Positions 28,331 to 36,600 of a stretch of 42,779 nt of DNA are shown here, one piece after another; position 1 is the stretch's first letter, and the number at the start of each line of letters is the position of its first letter. The stretch covers positions 1-42,779 of the forward strand of contig JAKSBD010000153.1 of the NCBI GenBank assembly GCA_022361295.1. Direction: 5' to 3'. The notes beneath the pieces were generated by a model. It was not told the origin of the DNA. It did no database searches and saw nothing but the letters and a program-made list of their open reading frames with translations. The position numbers and the translations under genes are program-made. The DNA is from Bacteroidales bacterium. Its GTDB lineage: Bacteria > Bacteroidota > Bacteroidia > Bacteroidales > Marinilabiliaceae.

Positions 28331-29533
28331 CTACAAATAATTGACAATTCTCGCATCCAGTGCAGCCTGATCTTTTATAAATGCAAACAAACCGGCCCGG
28401 TTTAGTAATGTATCTATACCAATTTCAAAATTTTCAATCCTGCCACTCCATTTATTATGCTGTGGTATTTTACCATCTTCTTTTATTTGCACCAGTTCAC
28501 GATTGCTCAACTCTGGAAAAATATCATGACATCCGTATTTATGGAATTGCTCAACAAGGATATCCTGATTGGCAGGTACCTTTGTTGATAGCTTAACAGC
28601 TACTCCCCGCTCCTGGTCATTAACCTGCCACAGATGTTTTAGATTCAGTTGCTTTATTAAAGCGCCACTTGGCATTTCAATTGAAGGTTCACCCTTCAGT
28701 CCGAGTTTATTGAAATCTTTAACCACTCCAACAGGAATTGTCAAAACATCTGTTCCTGCCAGATCATTTATCTGGTTGGCAGACCTTATACTTGCCGCAA
28801 TCAATTTAGTGTTGGCGTATCCCCGTTCATTTACTTTACGCAGGCATTTTTGCGCTTCTGTCGTTACCATCTCACCAATATGACCAGCCGTATTAAAGCC
28901 ATTATTGGCAAAATAAGCGCCTACCCTTCCTACAAAAACATTCGAATAGGCAGGCTTAGCAATCATACTTGCCAAAACATTCTGACGCACACTAAAGCAC
29001 AAGGTCATATTAACAGGCACCCCTTCATCGTGCAACTTACGGGCTCCTATTAAACCTGCTGCTGTAAATGGCACTTTAATAATAAACTGCTCTTTACACA
29101 ACTCAAATAAGCGTTTACCCACCTGGTAAGTCATTTCACTATTATGGGCATAATTAGTGTGCAGTTCAACACTAACCTTACAATTGAAGGTTTTAGCCAG
29201 TCGCAAACCATGTATGGCATTCAGGCAAAATGCAACTTCATCAACTTTCTCATCCTGGTTTAATCCATTTAATTGTTTTCCAATGGTAGTTATGATATGA
29301 TCATAAACGCCTTTCTGAACTTCAGCATTTAGCAAGGTATTGTTAGTCGTTAAAGCAGAAAACTCATTGGTCCATAATTCAGACGCGGCATCAAAATCGC
29401 CTGTGTCCATCCATAAATTACTACCCGAGAATAATAATTTAGACCATTGTTTGTCAGACTTGGCTTGTTGAAACTGATTTTCCTGTTGGTTAACAACATC
29501 GTAAAGAAATTGATTAGGTATGGAATTTTTCAT
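28331..29533 (-). CDS. Transaldolase family protein
   Basis: 400 aa; NAIHGLRLAKTFNCKVSVELHTNYAHNSE, FIIKVPFTAAGLIGARKLHDEGVPVNMTLCFSVRQ, AASIRSANQINDLAGTDVLTIP. Confidence 0.92.
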   Translation of the reverse strand: MKNSIPNQFLYDVVNQQENQFQQAKSDKQWSKLLFSGSNLWMDTGDFDAASELWTNEFSALTTNNTLLNAEVQKGVYDHIITTIGKQLNGLNQDEKVDEVAFCLNAIHGLRLAKTFNCKVSVELHTNYAHNSEMTYQVGKRLFELCKEQFIIKVPFTAAGLIGARKLHDEGVPVNMTLCFSVRQNVLASMIAKPAYSNVFVGRVGAYFANNGFNTAGHIGEMVTTEAQKCLRKVNERGYANTKLIAASIRSANQINDLAGTDVLTIPVGVVKDFNKLGLKGEPSIEMPSGALIKQLNLKHLWQVNDQERGVAVKLSTKVPANQDILVEQFHKYGCHDIFPELSNRELVQIKEDGKIPQHNKWSGRIENFEIGIDTLLNRAGLFAFIKDQAALDARIVNYL

Positions 29534-29675
29534 AGTATGGAGGATTGATTGTTATAAATTTAACTGATACTTTTCTGTAATTCAAGACCTACGCGCTTTT
29601 TTAAAATTGATAAAAATCAGCTAAAGAGCTTGATAAATTTACCTCATTAGAGTAGTTCGCTAAAATCACCTTCCT

Positions 29676-29683
29676 TACATTTG
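29676..29683 (+). promoter_or_regulatory. Bacteroidota-type -7 element (TAnnTTTG)
   Basis: TACATTTG 19 nt upstream of the sdaA start. Confidence 0.45.
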
Positions 29684-29702
29684 CCTTGGTAAATTTATAG
29701 TT

Positions 29703-30926
29703 ATGATGGAGTCGATAAGAGAGATTTTTAAAATCGGGAGTGGCCCTTCCAGCAGTCATACAATGGGACCTAAGAAAGCTGCTGAATTATTTATTAAACG
29801 TCAGCCTTCAGCTGCATCGTATAAAGTAACCCTTTATGGTAGTTTAGCGGCCACAGGAAAAGGTCACTTAACAGATTTTGCCATTGAACAGGTATTTAAG
29901 AAGAAGGAGCTGCCTTTGACTGTTGAATGGAAACCTGATGAGTTTCTTCCGCGCCACTCCAACGCACTTACGTTTTATGCGCTTGATGCCGATAATAATG
30001 AAATCGACAAATGGACAGCCTATAGTGTTGGCGGAGGAACGGTTATTGATGACTTCACACAGGAGGAAACAAAGGCTGTGTATGAGCTAACCAAATTAGA
30101 TGATATTTTAAAATGGTGCGACAACAATGGCAAACACTTGTGGGAGTACGTCGAAGATGTTGAAGGACCTGAAATATGGCCTTACCTTGAGAAGGTGTGG
30201 AAAGTAATGAAAACAGCCATTAAAAAAGGACTAGATGAAGAAGGCGTTCTGCCTGGTGCTTTAAGATTACCCCGAAAAGCTGCCTCCTACTATACGAAGG
30301 CAAAAAACTTTAGTGGGCGTATGGAGCGTCGTTCAATGATATTTGCATACGCCTTAGCTGTTTCTGAGCAAAATGCAGCCGGTGGTACCATTGTAACGGC
30401 TCCTACGTGTGGTGCCAGTGGAGTATTACCTGCTGTTCTTAAGTTCGTTGAGAGCTATTACGAAACAACTGACAAGAAGATTTTAAGAGCATTAGCTACG
30501 GCTGGACTGATTGGCAATTTGGTTAAGTTCAATGCCTCAATATCAGGTGCGGAAGTAGGTTGCCAGGGAGAAGTAGGAACTGCTTGTGCTATGGCTTCAG
30601 CTGCTGCCACACAATTATTTGGAGGAACTATCTATCAAATTGAATATTCTGCAGAGATGGGACTGGAACATCACCTGGGGTTAACCTGCGACCCTATTGC
30701 CGGTTTGGTGCAGATACCTTGTATTGAACGAAATGCGTTTGCGGCAGCCAGGGCTCTGAATCATAATACTTATGTGTTGTTATCTGACGGTCGACATCGG
30801 ATTACCTTTGATGAAGTTGTAAAAGCCATGAAACAGACAGGCCATGACTTACCCAATATCTACAAAGAGACATCAACAGGCGGATTGGCGGTGTTCCATC
30901 AGGCAAGAGACATTATGGACAAGTAA
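29703..30926 (+). CDS. sdaA: L-serine ammonia-lyase, iron-sulfur type, single chain
   Basis: 407 aa; MESIREIFKIGSGPSSSHTMGPKKAAELF, TAPTCGASGVLPAVLKF, CDPIAGLVQIPCIERNAFAA. Confidence 0.95.
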   Translation: MMESIREIFKIGSGPSSSHTMGPKKAAELFIKRQPSAASYKVTLYGSLAATGKGHLTDFAIEQVFKKKELPLTVEWKPDEFLPRHSNALTFYALDADNNEIDKWTAYSVGGGTVIDDFTQEETKAVYELTKLDDILKWCDNNGKHLWEYVEDVEGPEIWPYLEKVWKVMKTAIKKGLDEEGVLPGALRLPRKAASYYTKAKNFSGRMERRSMIFAYALAVSEQNAAGGTIVTAPTCGASGVLPAVLKFVESYYETTDKKILRALATAGLIGNLVKFNASISGAEVGCQGEVGTACAMASAAATQLFGGTIYQIEYSAEMGLEHHLGLTCDPIAGLVQIPCIERNAFAAARALNHNTYVLLSDGRHRITFDEVVKAMKQTGHDLPNIYKETSTGGLAVFHQARDIMDK

Positions 30927-31038
30927 TACTGGTTTAACTATGATATGATCACTTGATATATTGCCGATAGATTAATAACAGCTTTAAAAGCTAAGCGGTT
31001 TCGAGCTATTATCATTTACAAATCGGTATAAAATATAT

Positions 31039-31068
31039 AACGAGGCTCCCTTGAGCCTCGTTTTTTTT
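31039..31068 (+). terminator. Rho-independent terminator
   Basis: aacgaggctc-cctt-gagcctcgtttttttt. Confidence 0.9.
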
Positions 31069-31151
31069 AACTTTTATTATGGCAACACATAATTGCTACA
31101 TAATCAAAATTCCCTATATTTAAGTTTACTAAACCAAACACAAAAGAAATT

Positions 31152-31592
31152 ATGGAAGTCTTATCAAATGCCGCAGTAATCTGGTTTATCGCAGGGGCTG
31201 TGTTATTATTACTCGAATTTATTATCCCAGGGGTTTTTATCTTGTTTTTTGGCATTGGTGCCTTGATAACTGCATTATGTGTGTATCTGTTTGAGCCTTC
31301 ATTGGCCATGCAGTTTCTAATTTTTAGTTCAACATCTGTACTATCGCTTATTTTCCTACGCTCATTCCTTCTTAAAAAACTTTATAATATGCCAGATCTG
31401 GTTGATGATCCGGATGAAGAGTTTGTTGGTGAATTTGGGGAATGCATCAGTAATATTCGTCCTGATTCAGATGGAAAAGTAGAGTTTAAAGGTACAACAT
31501 GGACCGCCTCTGCCGAAGTCGAAGTAATTGCCGGTGCAAAAGTCAGAATCATCAGAAAAATAGGCCTCATCCTTGAAGTTGAGCCAGCATAA
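31152..31592 (+). CDS. NfeD family protein
   Basis: 146 aa; FIAGAVLLLLEFIIPGVFILFFGIGALITAL and C-terminal OB-like domain (GTTWTASAEVEVIAGAKVRI). Confidence 0.92.
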   Translation: MEVLSNAAVIWFIAGAVLLLLEFIIPGVFILFFGIGALITALCVYLFEPSLAMQFLIFSSTSVLSLIFLRSFLLKKLYNMPDLVDDPDEEFVGEFGECISNIRPDSDGKVEFKGTTWTASAEVEVIAGAKVRIIRKIGLILEVEPA

Positions 31593-31622
31593 ATTTTTAA
31601 CCATTAATATATTTTCATTTTT

Positions 31623-32543
31623 ATGGATGCACAAAGTATTGTTCTAATTGCGGTCATCGTCGTAATTGTAATCATTCTCCTGTCTTGTATTAAAATTGTT
31701 CCGCAACGTTCGGCTTATATCATTGAACGATTAGGAAAGTACAATGGAACACTAACCGCAGGATTCCATTTTTTAATGCCATTCCTTGACAAAGTTTCTT
31801 ACAAGCATACACTAAAAGAAGCGGCTATTGATGTTGCTTCGCAGTCTTGTATTACTAAAGATAATATTGCTGTGGAAGTAGACGGTGTATTGTACCTGCA
31901 GGTAATCGATCCTAAAAAAGCGTCTTACGGAATTGACAACTACGGCTTTGCAGCTATTCAGATTGCTCAAACAACTATGCGTAGTGTTATTGGTCGTCTT
32001 GATTTAGATAAAACGTTTGAAGAACGTGAAACAATCAATACCAGCATTGTTGAGGCTGTAGATAAAGCAAGCGATCCGTGGGGAGTTAAAATTACCCGTT
32101 ACGAGGTGAAAAATATCACGCCGCCGCAAAGTATTAAAGATGCCATGGAAAAGCAAATGCGCGCTGAACGTGAAAAACGTGCCATGATTGCAGAATCAGA
32201 AGGTCAGAAGCAAGCGAAAATAAATGTAGCTGAAGGTGATAAACAAGAGCTAATAGCCAAGTCGGAAGGTGAAAAACAAAAACGTATTAATGAAGCTGAA
32301 GGTAAAGCTGCCGAAATTGAATTTGTAGCATCTGCAACCGCTAAAGGTATTCGTGAAATTGCCGCTTCTATAAACGAAAAGGGTGGTATCGATGCCGTTA
32401 ACCTTCGTGTAGCTGAACAGTATTTAGGTGAGTTTGGCAAATTGGCAAAAACCAATAATACAATGATTATTCCATCTAATATGTCAGATGTTTCAAGCAT
32501 TATTGCCACTGCAACTTCTGTTTTAGATCAAACAAAGAAATAA
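31623..32543 (+). CDS. SPFH/Band 7 (stomatin/QmcA-like) protein
   Basis: 306 aa; IVPQRSAYIIERLGKYNGTLTAGFHFLMPFLDKVSYKHTLKE; located 30 nt downstream of nfeD. Confidence 0.95.
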   Translation: MDAQSIVLIAVIVVIVIILLSCIKIVPQRSAYIIERLGKYNGTLTAGFHFLMPFLDKVSYKHTLKEAAIDVASQSCITKDNIAVEVDGVLYLQVIDPKKASYGIDNYGFAAIQIAQTTMRSVIGRLDLDKTFEERETINTSIVEAVDKASDPWGVKITRYEVKNITPPQSIKDAMEKQMRAEREKRAMIAESEGQKQAKINVAEGDKQELIAKSEGEKQKRINEAEGKAAEIEFVASATAKGIREIAASINEKGGIDAVNLRVAEQYLGEFGKLAKTNNTMIIPSNMSDVSSIIATATSVLDQTKK

Positions 32544-32561
32544 TCACAATAACTACATTAT

Positions 32562-32590
32562 AAAAAAGCGGACCGAAGTCCGCTTTTTTT
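32562..32590 (+). terminator. Rho-independent terminator
   Basis: aaaaaagcggac-cgaa-gtccgctttttt. Confidence 0.9.
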
Positions 32591-32715
32591 ATGAAGTCGT
32601 TTAAAGTTATATTGAAAATCAATACATCACTCTCGAAAATCCCCTACAACATTAAACAACTTCCATTTCTAAAACTCCTGTACTGAAAGCTACCGTAAGA
32701 ATATGACCTTTCTTA

Positions 32716-32745
32716 TTGTTTTGATTCTGCGATAAATTATCTTTG
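32716..32745 (+). promoter_or_regulatory. Candidate Bacteroidota promoter: TTG-N19-TATCTTTG
   Basis: TTG at 32716-32718, TATCTTTG at 32738-32745; ATG at 32774. Confidence 0.5.
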
Positions 32746-32773
32746 ACCCCAAACAAAGTATTTAATTAATTTC

Positions 32774-34072
32774 ATGAAGAAAAAGGCTACATTTCTTTTG
32801 TTAGCAGGCATTGTCATTGTATTACTGCGTTTTTTGTTGATAAAGGCGGACAATTACACATCAACAAACGAATACTGCAACAGCTGTCATGTGCATGACC
32901 ATGCTCATACTTCATGGGTGGAATCTGTTCACTATAACACACCTCCACATCTGAAAAAAGCCAGATGTGTCGACTGCCATTTACCCCCTAAAGGTCATGG
33001 CTATTATAAAGAAAAGCTTAAAGCCGGATGGCGTGATTTTTATGCCTTTCATTTTAAAGACAGCACTGAGTATAACTGGTCTGAAAAGACACAAATTGAA
33101 CAAGCCCGCCATCATACATATAAACAATCGTGCTTACTATGTCATCCTAAATTATTTCCGGTGAAGCTATCTGAAAATGGTGAAATGGCCCATTGGCACT
33201 ACACCCAGCATAAGAATGAAATGCACTGTATCCAGTGCCACATCAACATTGGCCATGGCAATAAAACCAAAACACACAACCTGTCTATTCTAAGAAACAG
33301 AACGCAGGTTGATACCACATTTACCGAAGCGGCAACAATAGATACTTTTGAGACATACACCGAAACCATACCAGGCAGTGATGTCTCTTTTAAAATGATG
33401 GCCGTTGAAGGTGGAGTTCTTCGCACACAACAAAAAGACACACTAATAAAAAGTTTTTTTATAGGTGAGATCGAAGTCAGTTGGGATGAATACCTGCTTT
33501 TTCTGTCCGAAACAGAAGGTGAAGGACGAAATGAGAATCAGGAACTGGATGGAATTTCCGGAGCAACACCACCATGGGGAAATCCCGACCAAGGCTGGGG
33601 TTTTGGCAAACGGCCTGCTATTACCATGACACACCATGCAGCCCTTGCATATTGCCGCTGGCTATCATTTAAAACAGGAAAAACCTACCGCCTGCCAAGT
33701 GCATTGGAATGGGAATTTGCCTCTACAAAAGCCATAAAAAATACAGGAATTCACCATAAAATTGCCAACACTAATAATACACAAACAATAGAACCAACTT
33801 CCATACAAGCTGATTTGCTTGGAGTGAAGCATTTGTTTGGTAATGTCAAGGAGTTTTGCAGTGATGCTGCCAACGCTAACGAATACATCATAAAAGGAGG
33901 CTCCTTTAAAACTGACATAAAAGAGCTCTCTCCTCAATGGTCAGAAACGACGCAACATAAACAATGGTTGAAAACCGATCCGCAAATTCCAAAGAGTATC
34001 TGGTGGTATTCTGATTGTAATGATGTTGGATTTAGAGTAATTTTAAGCTATCAACCTGAGCAAATAAATTAA
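32774..34072 (+). CDS. Membrane-anchored tetraheme NapC/NrfH-like cytochrome c fused to an FGE/SUMF1-like domain
   Basis: 432 aa; N-terminal TM helix; CNSCH (aa 35-39), CVDCH (65-69), CLLCH (120-124), CIQCH (152-156); C-terminal SUMF1 signatures FFIGEIEVSWDEYLLFL, ALAYCRWLSFKTGKTYRLPSALEWEFAS, LFGNVKEFCSD, IKGGSF, DVGFRVI. Confidence 0.92.
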   Translation: MKKKATFLLLAGIVIVLLRFLLIKADNYTSTNEYCNSCHVHDHAHTSWVESVHYNTPPHLKKARCVDCHLPPKGHGYYKEKLKAGWRDFYAFHFKDSTEYNWSEKTQIEQARHHTYKQSCLLCHPKLFPVKLSENGEMAHWHYTQHKNEMHCIQCHINIGHGNKTKTHNLSILRNRTQVDTTFTEAATIDTFETYTETIPGSDVSFKMMAVEGGVLRTQQKDTLIKSFFIGEIEVSWDEYLLFLSETEGEGRNENQELDGISGATPPWGNPDQGWGFGKRPAITMTHHAALAYCRWLSFKTGKTYRLPSALEWEFASTKAIKNTGIHHKIANTNNTQTIEPTSIQADLLGVKHLFGNVKEFCSDAANANEYIIKGGSFKTDIKELSPQWSETTQHKQWLKTDPQIPKSIWWYSDCNDVGFRVILSYQPEQIN

Positions 34073-34074
34073 AT

Positions 34075-35373
34075 ATGAGCTATTCCCGTCGCGACTTTAT
34101 CAACAAAAGCCTATTGGCTGGCAGTCTCACTTTAGCAACAGGCACATTAAGCTGCAGGCAAAATAAAAAGACATCAAACACTTTAACAAAAGCCCCTGAT
34201 GGAAAAACTTTAAAGGCGGGATTAATAGGTTGTGGTTCAAGAGGAACCGGAGCTGCCCTTAACTTCCTTGATGCAGGTCCTTCACTTGAAATAGTTGCAT
34301 TGGGTGATGCATTTAATGATAAACTTAATAACTGCAGGGCCAATTTAAAAGCGGAAAGAAACATTGAGGTCGACTCTGAAAAATGTTTTGTTGGCTTTGA
34401 TGCCTTTGAAAAAGTTATAGATGCCGGTATTGATATTGTTATACTTGCAACACCTCCCGTTTTTAGACCGAAACATTTTGAAGCAGCCGTAAAAGCCCGT
34501 AAACATGTTTTTATGGAAAAGCCTGTAGCGGTAGATCCGGTTGGGGTACGTTCCATTTTAATCAATGGTATCAGAGCTAAAGAAATGGGCCTGTCGGTTG
34601 TTACCGGCACTATTAAACGACATCAGGAAGATTATCTGGCTACATACAACAAAATTAAGCAAGGGGCAATTGGAGCAATCACCTCGGGTAATTGCTATTA
34701 TAATCAGGGTAAACTTTGGCACGTTAATCCCAATGCAGAATGGAGTGAAATGGAAGCCATGGTTCGTAACTGGGTTAACTGGACCTGGTTATCTGGCGAC
34801 CATATAGTTGAGCAACACATTCATAATCTGGATCTGATGAATTGGTTTATCGGAAGTCACCCCATTAAAGCTATCGGCTTTGGCAGTCGTCAGCGAAGAA
34901 CAACAGGTGACCAGTATGATAACTTTAGTGTTGATTTTATTTACCCCAACAATGTTCATGTACATAGTATGTGTCGACAAATAAATGGCTGCTCTACCAA
35001 TGTGAGTGATTATTTAAGAGGAACACATGGCTACACCAATTGCGAAAACACTATATTTAATCCCCAGGGGCAGGTCAGATGGAAGTATCCTTTAAATGAA
35101 GAACAGCAAAACGATCGCTGGCACTTTTTCTGGCGCGCTTTTATTCAGGAACATGTCGATTTAATTACGGCTATCAGAACAAAGCAACCAATTAATGAAG
35201 CTAAACAAATAGCTGAATCGTCGTTAACCGCTATTATGGGGCGCATTTCAGCATACACCGGTAAAGAAGTAAGCTGGGATGAAATGCTGAATAGTGAAAT
35301 AAAGCTTGGGCCGAAACATTTTGTGATGGGTGATGTAACTATCAATAAAGCAATTCCAGTACCCGGAAAATAG
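34075..35373 (+). CDS. Gfo/Idh/MocA family oxidoreductase with Tat signal (probable Tat lipoprotein)
   Basis: 432 aa; SRRDFINKSLLAGSLTLATGTLSC; Rossmann LKAGLIGCGSRGTGAALNFL; KHVFMEKPVAVDP; DHIVEQHIHNLDLMNW. Confidence 0.93.
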   Translation: MSYSRRDFINKSLLAGSLTLATGTLSCRQNKKTSNTLTKAPDGKTLKAGLIGCGSRGTGAALNFLDAGPSLEIVALGDAFNDKLNNCRANLKAERNIEVDSEKCFVGFDAFEKVIDAGIDIVILATPPVFRPKHFEAAVKARKHVFMEKPVAVDPVGVRSILINGIRAKEMGLSVVTGTIKRHQEDYLATYNKIKQGAIGAITSGNCYYNQGKLWHVNPNAEWSEMEAMVRNWVNWTWLSGDHIVEQHIHNLDLMNWFIGSHPIKAIGFGSRQRRTTGDQYDNFSVDFIYPNNVHVHSMCRQINGCSTNVSDYLRGTHGYTNCENTIFNPQGQVRWKYPLNEEQQNDRWHFFWRAFIQEHVDLITAIRTKQPINEAKQIAESSLTAIMGRISAYTGKEVSWDEMLNSEIKLGPKHFVMGDVTINKAIPVPGK

Positions 35374-35561
35374 TGGAAAGAAACGAGCAAATAACATGTC
35401 CCGAGTGCCAGTCATCCTGGAAAAAAGATGACCTGGGCAGAAGTTGCTGCAATTGTTTTTGCTGCACTGGATGTGAAATATACATTTGTGACAATTGCCG
35501 TAATGAAATTATCATTCACCCCATTGGTAATCCTCCTGATATTAAGTACAATAAAGAATAG
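35373..35561 (+). CDS. Cysteine-rich small protein (62 aa, 10 Cys), GTG start
   Basis: GTG overlaps the upstream TAG stop (TAGTG); CPEC, CCNCFCCTGC, CDNC motifs. Confidence 0.7.
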   Translation: MERNEQITCPECQSSWKKDDLGRSCCNCFCCTGCEIYICDNCRNEIIIHPIGNPPDIKYNKE

Positions 35562-35647
35562 TTGTAATTTTTCTTCATTGATATGGTAGGGTAAAATAAA
35601 TGTTAGACGGTAGATGAGTAAACAAGTACAACTTAAAACTCAATACC

Positions 35648-35956
35648 ATGACAAAAAGATTTTACCTATTAGCAGTCACCATATTTTTACTTTCTGGAAT
35701 AGTAACAGCCAACAATCCTGTTAAAAAACGACAAGTTAACCAGCAGGTACGCATTAGTAATGGTGTAGCATCAGGCGAATTAACAAGAGCTGAAACGGTG
35801 CAACTGCAGAAGCAGCAAATTAATATTAACCGCACCAAAAAAGCAGCCAGGGCTGATGGCGTTGTAACCAGAAAAGAACGTGCAGTCATTCAACACAAAC
35901 AAAGTAAGGCCAACGCTAATATTTATCGTAAAAAACACAATAAAATAAGTCGTTAA
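35648..35956 (+). CDS. Small secreted basic protein of unknown function
   Basis: 102 aa; signal peptide LLAVTIFLLSGIVTANN; QVRISNGVASGELTRAETVQLQKQQ...ADGVVTRKERAVIQHKQSKANANIYRKKHNK, a pattern I recognise from other small secreted bacterial proteins. Confidence 0.75.
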   Translation: MTKRFYLLAVTIFLLSGIVTANNPVKKRQVNQQVRISNGVASGELTRAETVQLQKQQININRTKKAARADGVVTRKERAVIQHKQSKANANIYRKKHNKISR

Positions 35957-35974
35957 CTAATACTCAATATCGTT

Positions 35975-36139
35975 ATGTTACAATTCGCTATACTCTCAAT
36001 AATTCTTAGTGCATTTATTCTTGTCCACATGTGGAAATGGGGTATCAATAGCACTGGTAAGAAGGAATACAAAAAGCCATCAAAACAAGTTTATTCTTTT
36101 CAGAATGGGACATTTAAATACGAAGAACAAGAACTGTAA
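35975..36139 (+). CDS. 54-aa predicted single-TM small protein
   Basis: Hand translation MLQFAILSIILSAFILVHMWKWGINSTGKKEYKKPSKQVYSFQNGTFKYEEQEL*; below the ORF-track length cut-off; followed by a terminator. Confidence 0.5.
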   Translation: MLQFAILSIILSAFILVHMWKWGINSTGKKEYKKPSKQVYSFQNGTFKYEEQEL

Positions 36140-36190
36140 TTAAAAGATTTTTTTCATAACCTGAAATTTGATTTTTTACTCATGCAACAT

Positions 36191-36225
36191 GCAAGCCGGA
36201 TAAACTTTTATCCGGCTTGCTTTGC
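36191..36225 (+). terminator. Strong hairpin terminator (14-bp perfect stem)
   Basis: gcaagccggataaa-ct-tttatccggcttgc then T-rich tail. Confidence 0.85.
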
Positions 36226-36319
36226 TTTAAAGCCTTTATTCGCTCAAAATATATAACGAACACAAATATTATCACAAGACACTGTTTAGCAGTATTTTAT
36301 AACTAAGCCTAAAAAACAA

Positions 36320-36343
36320 CTCTGCGTCTTTGCATCTCAGTGT
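36320..36343. repeat. Three degenerate 8-bp units
   Basis: ctctgcgt ctttgcat ctcagtgt. Confidence 0.4.
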
Positions 36344-36535
36344 TGATCTTTTAGCTTAAATGCGGACAATCAGTTTTTTTATAATTCATTCATAACACAT
36401 TTGGTATAATTACATTTTTTTAACGTTTACAGCTATTCCAGTAATAAACCATCATCCATGTGCCTTGTTTACTATTAGTCAGTTAAAACATTTTTAGCAA
36501 AAAAGCAGAACCTTTTAAATTACTGTTAATTTATC

Positions 36536-36543
36536 TATTTTTG
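36536..36543 (+). promoter_or_regulatory. Bacteroidota-type -7 element (TAnnTTTG)
   Basis: TATTTTTG 57 nt upstream of the gpmI start. Confidence 0.45.
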
Positions 36544-36600
36544 CGCCGTTTTAACAGATGATTATAAAGCAAATACACAAAAAGATTTAAATATTATCAC

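Noticed and set aside
31152-32543. NfeD-stomatin pair as a novel system
   Set aside because: This operon is widespread and already well documented.
34080-34610. 176-aa minus-strand ORF
   Set aside because: Antisense to the Gfo/Idh/MocA gene; Ser/Pro/Ala-rich shadow composition, no recognisable domain.
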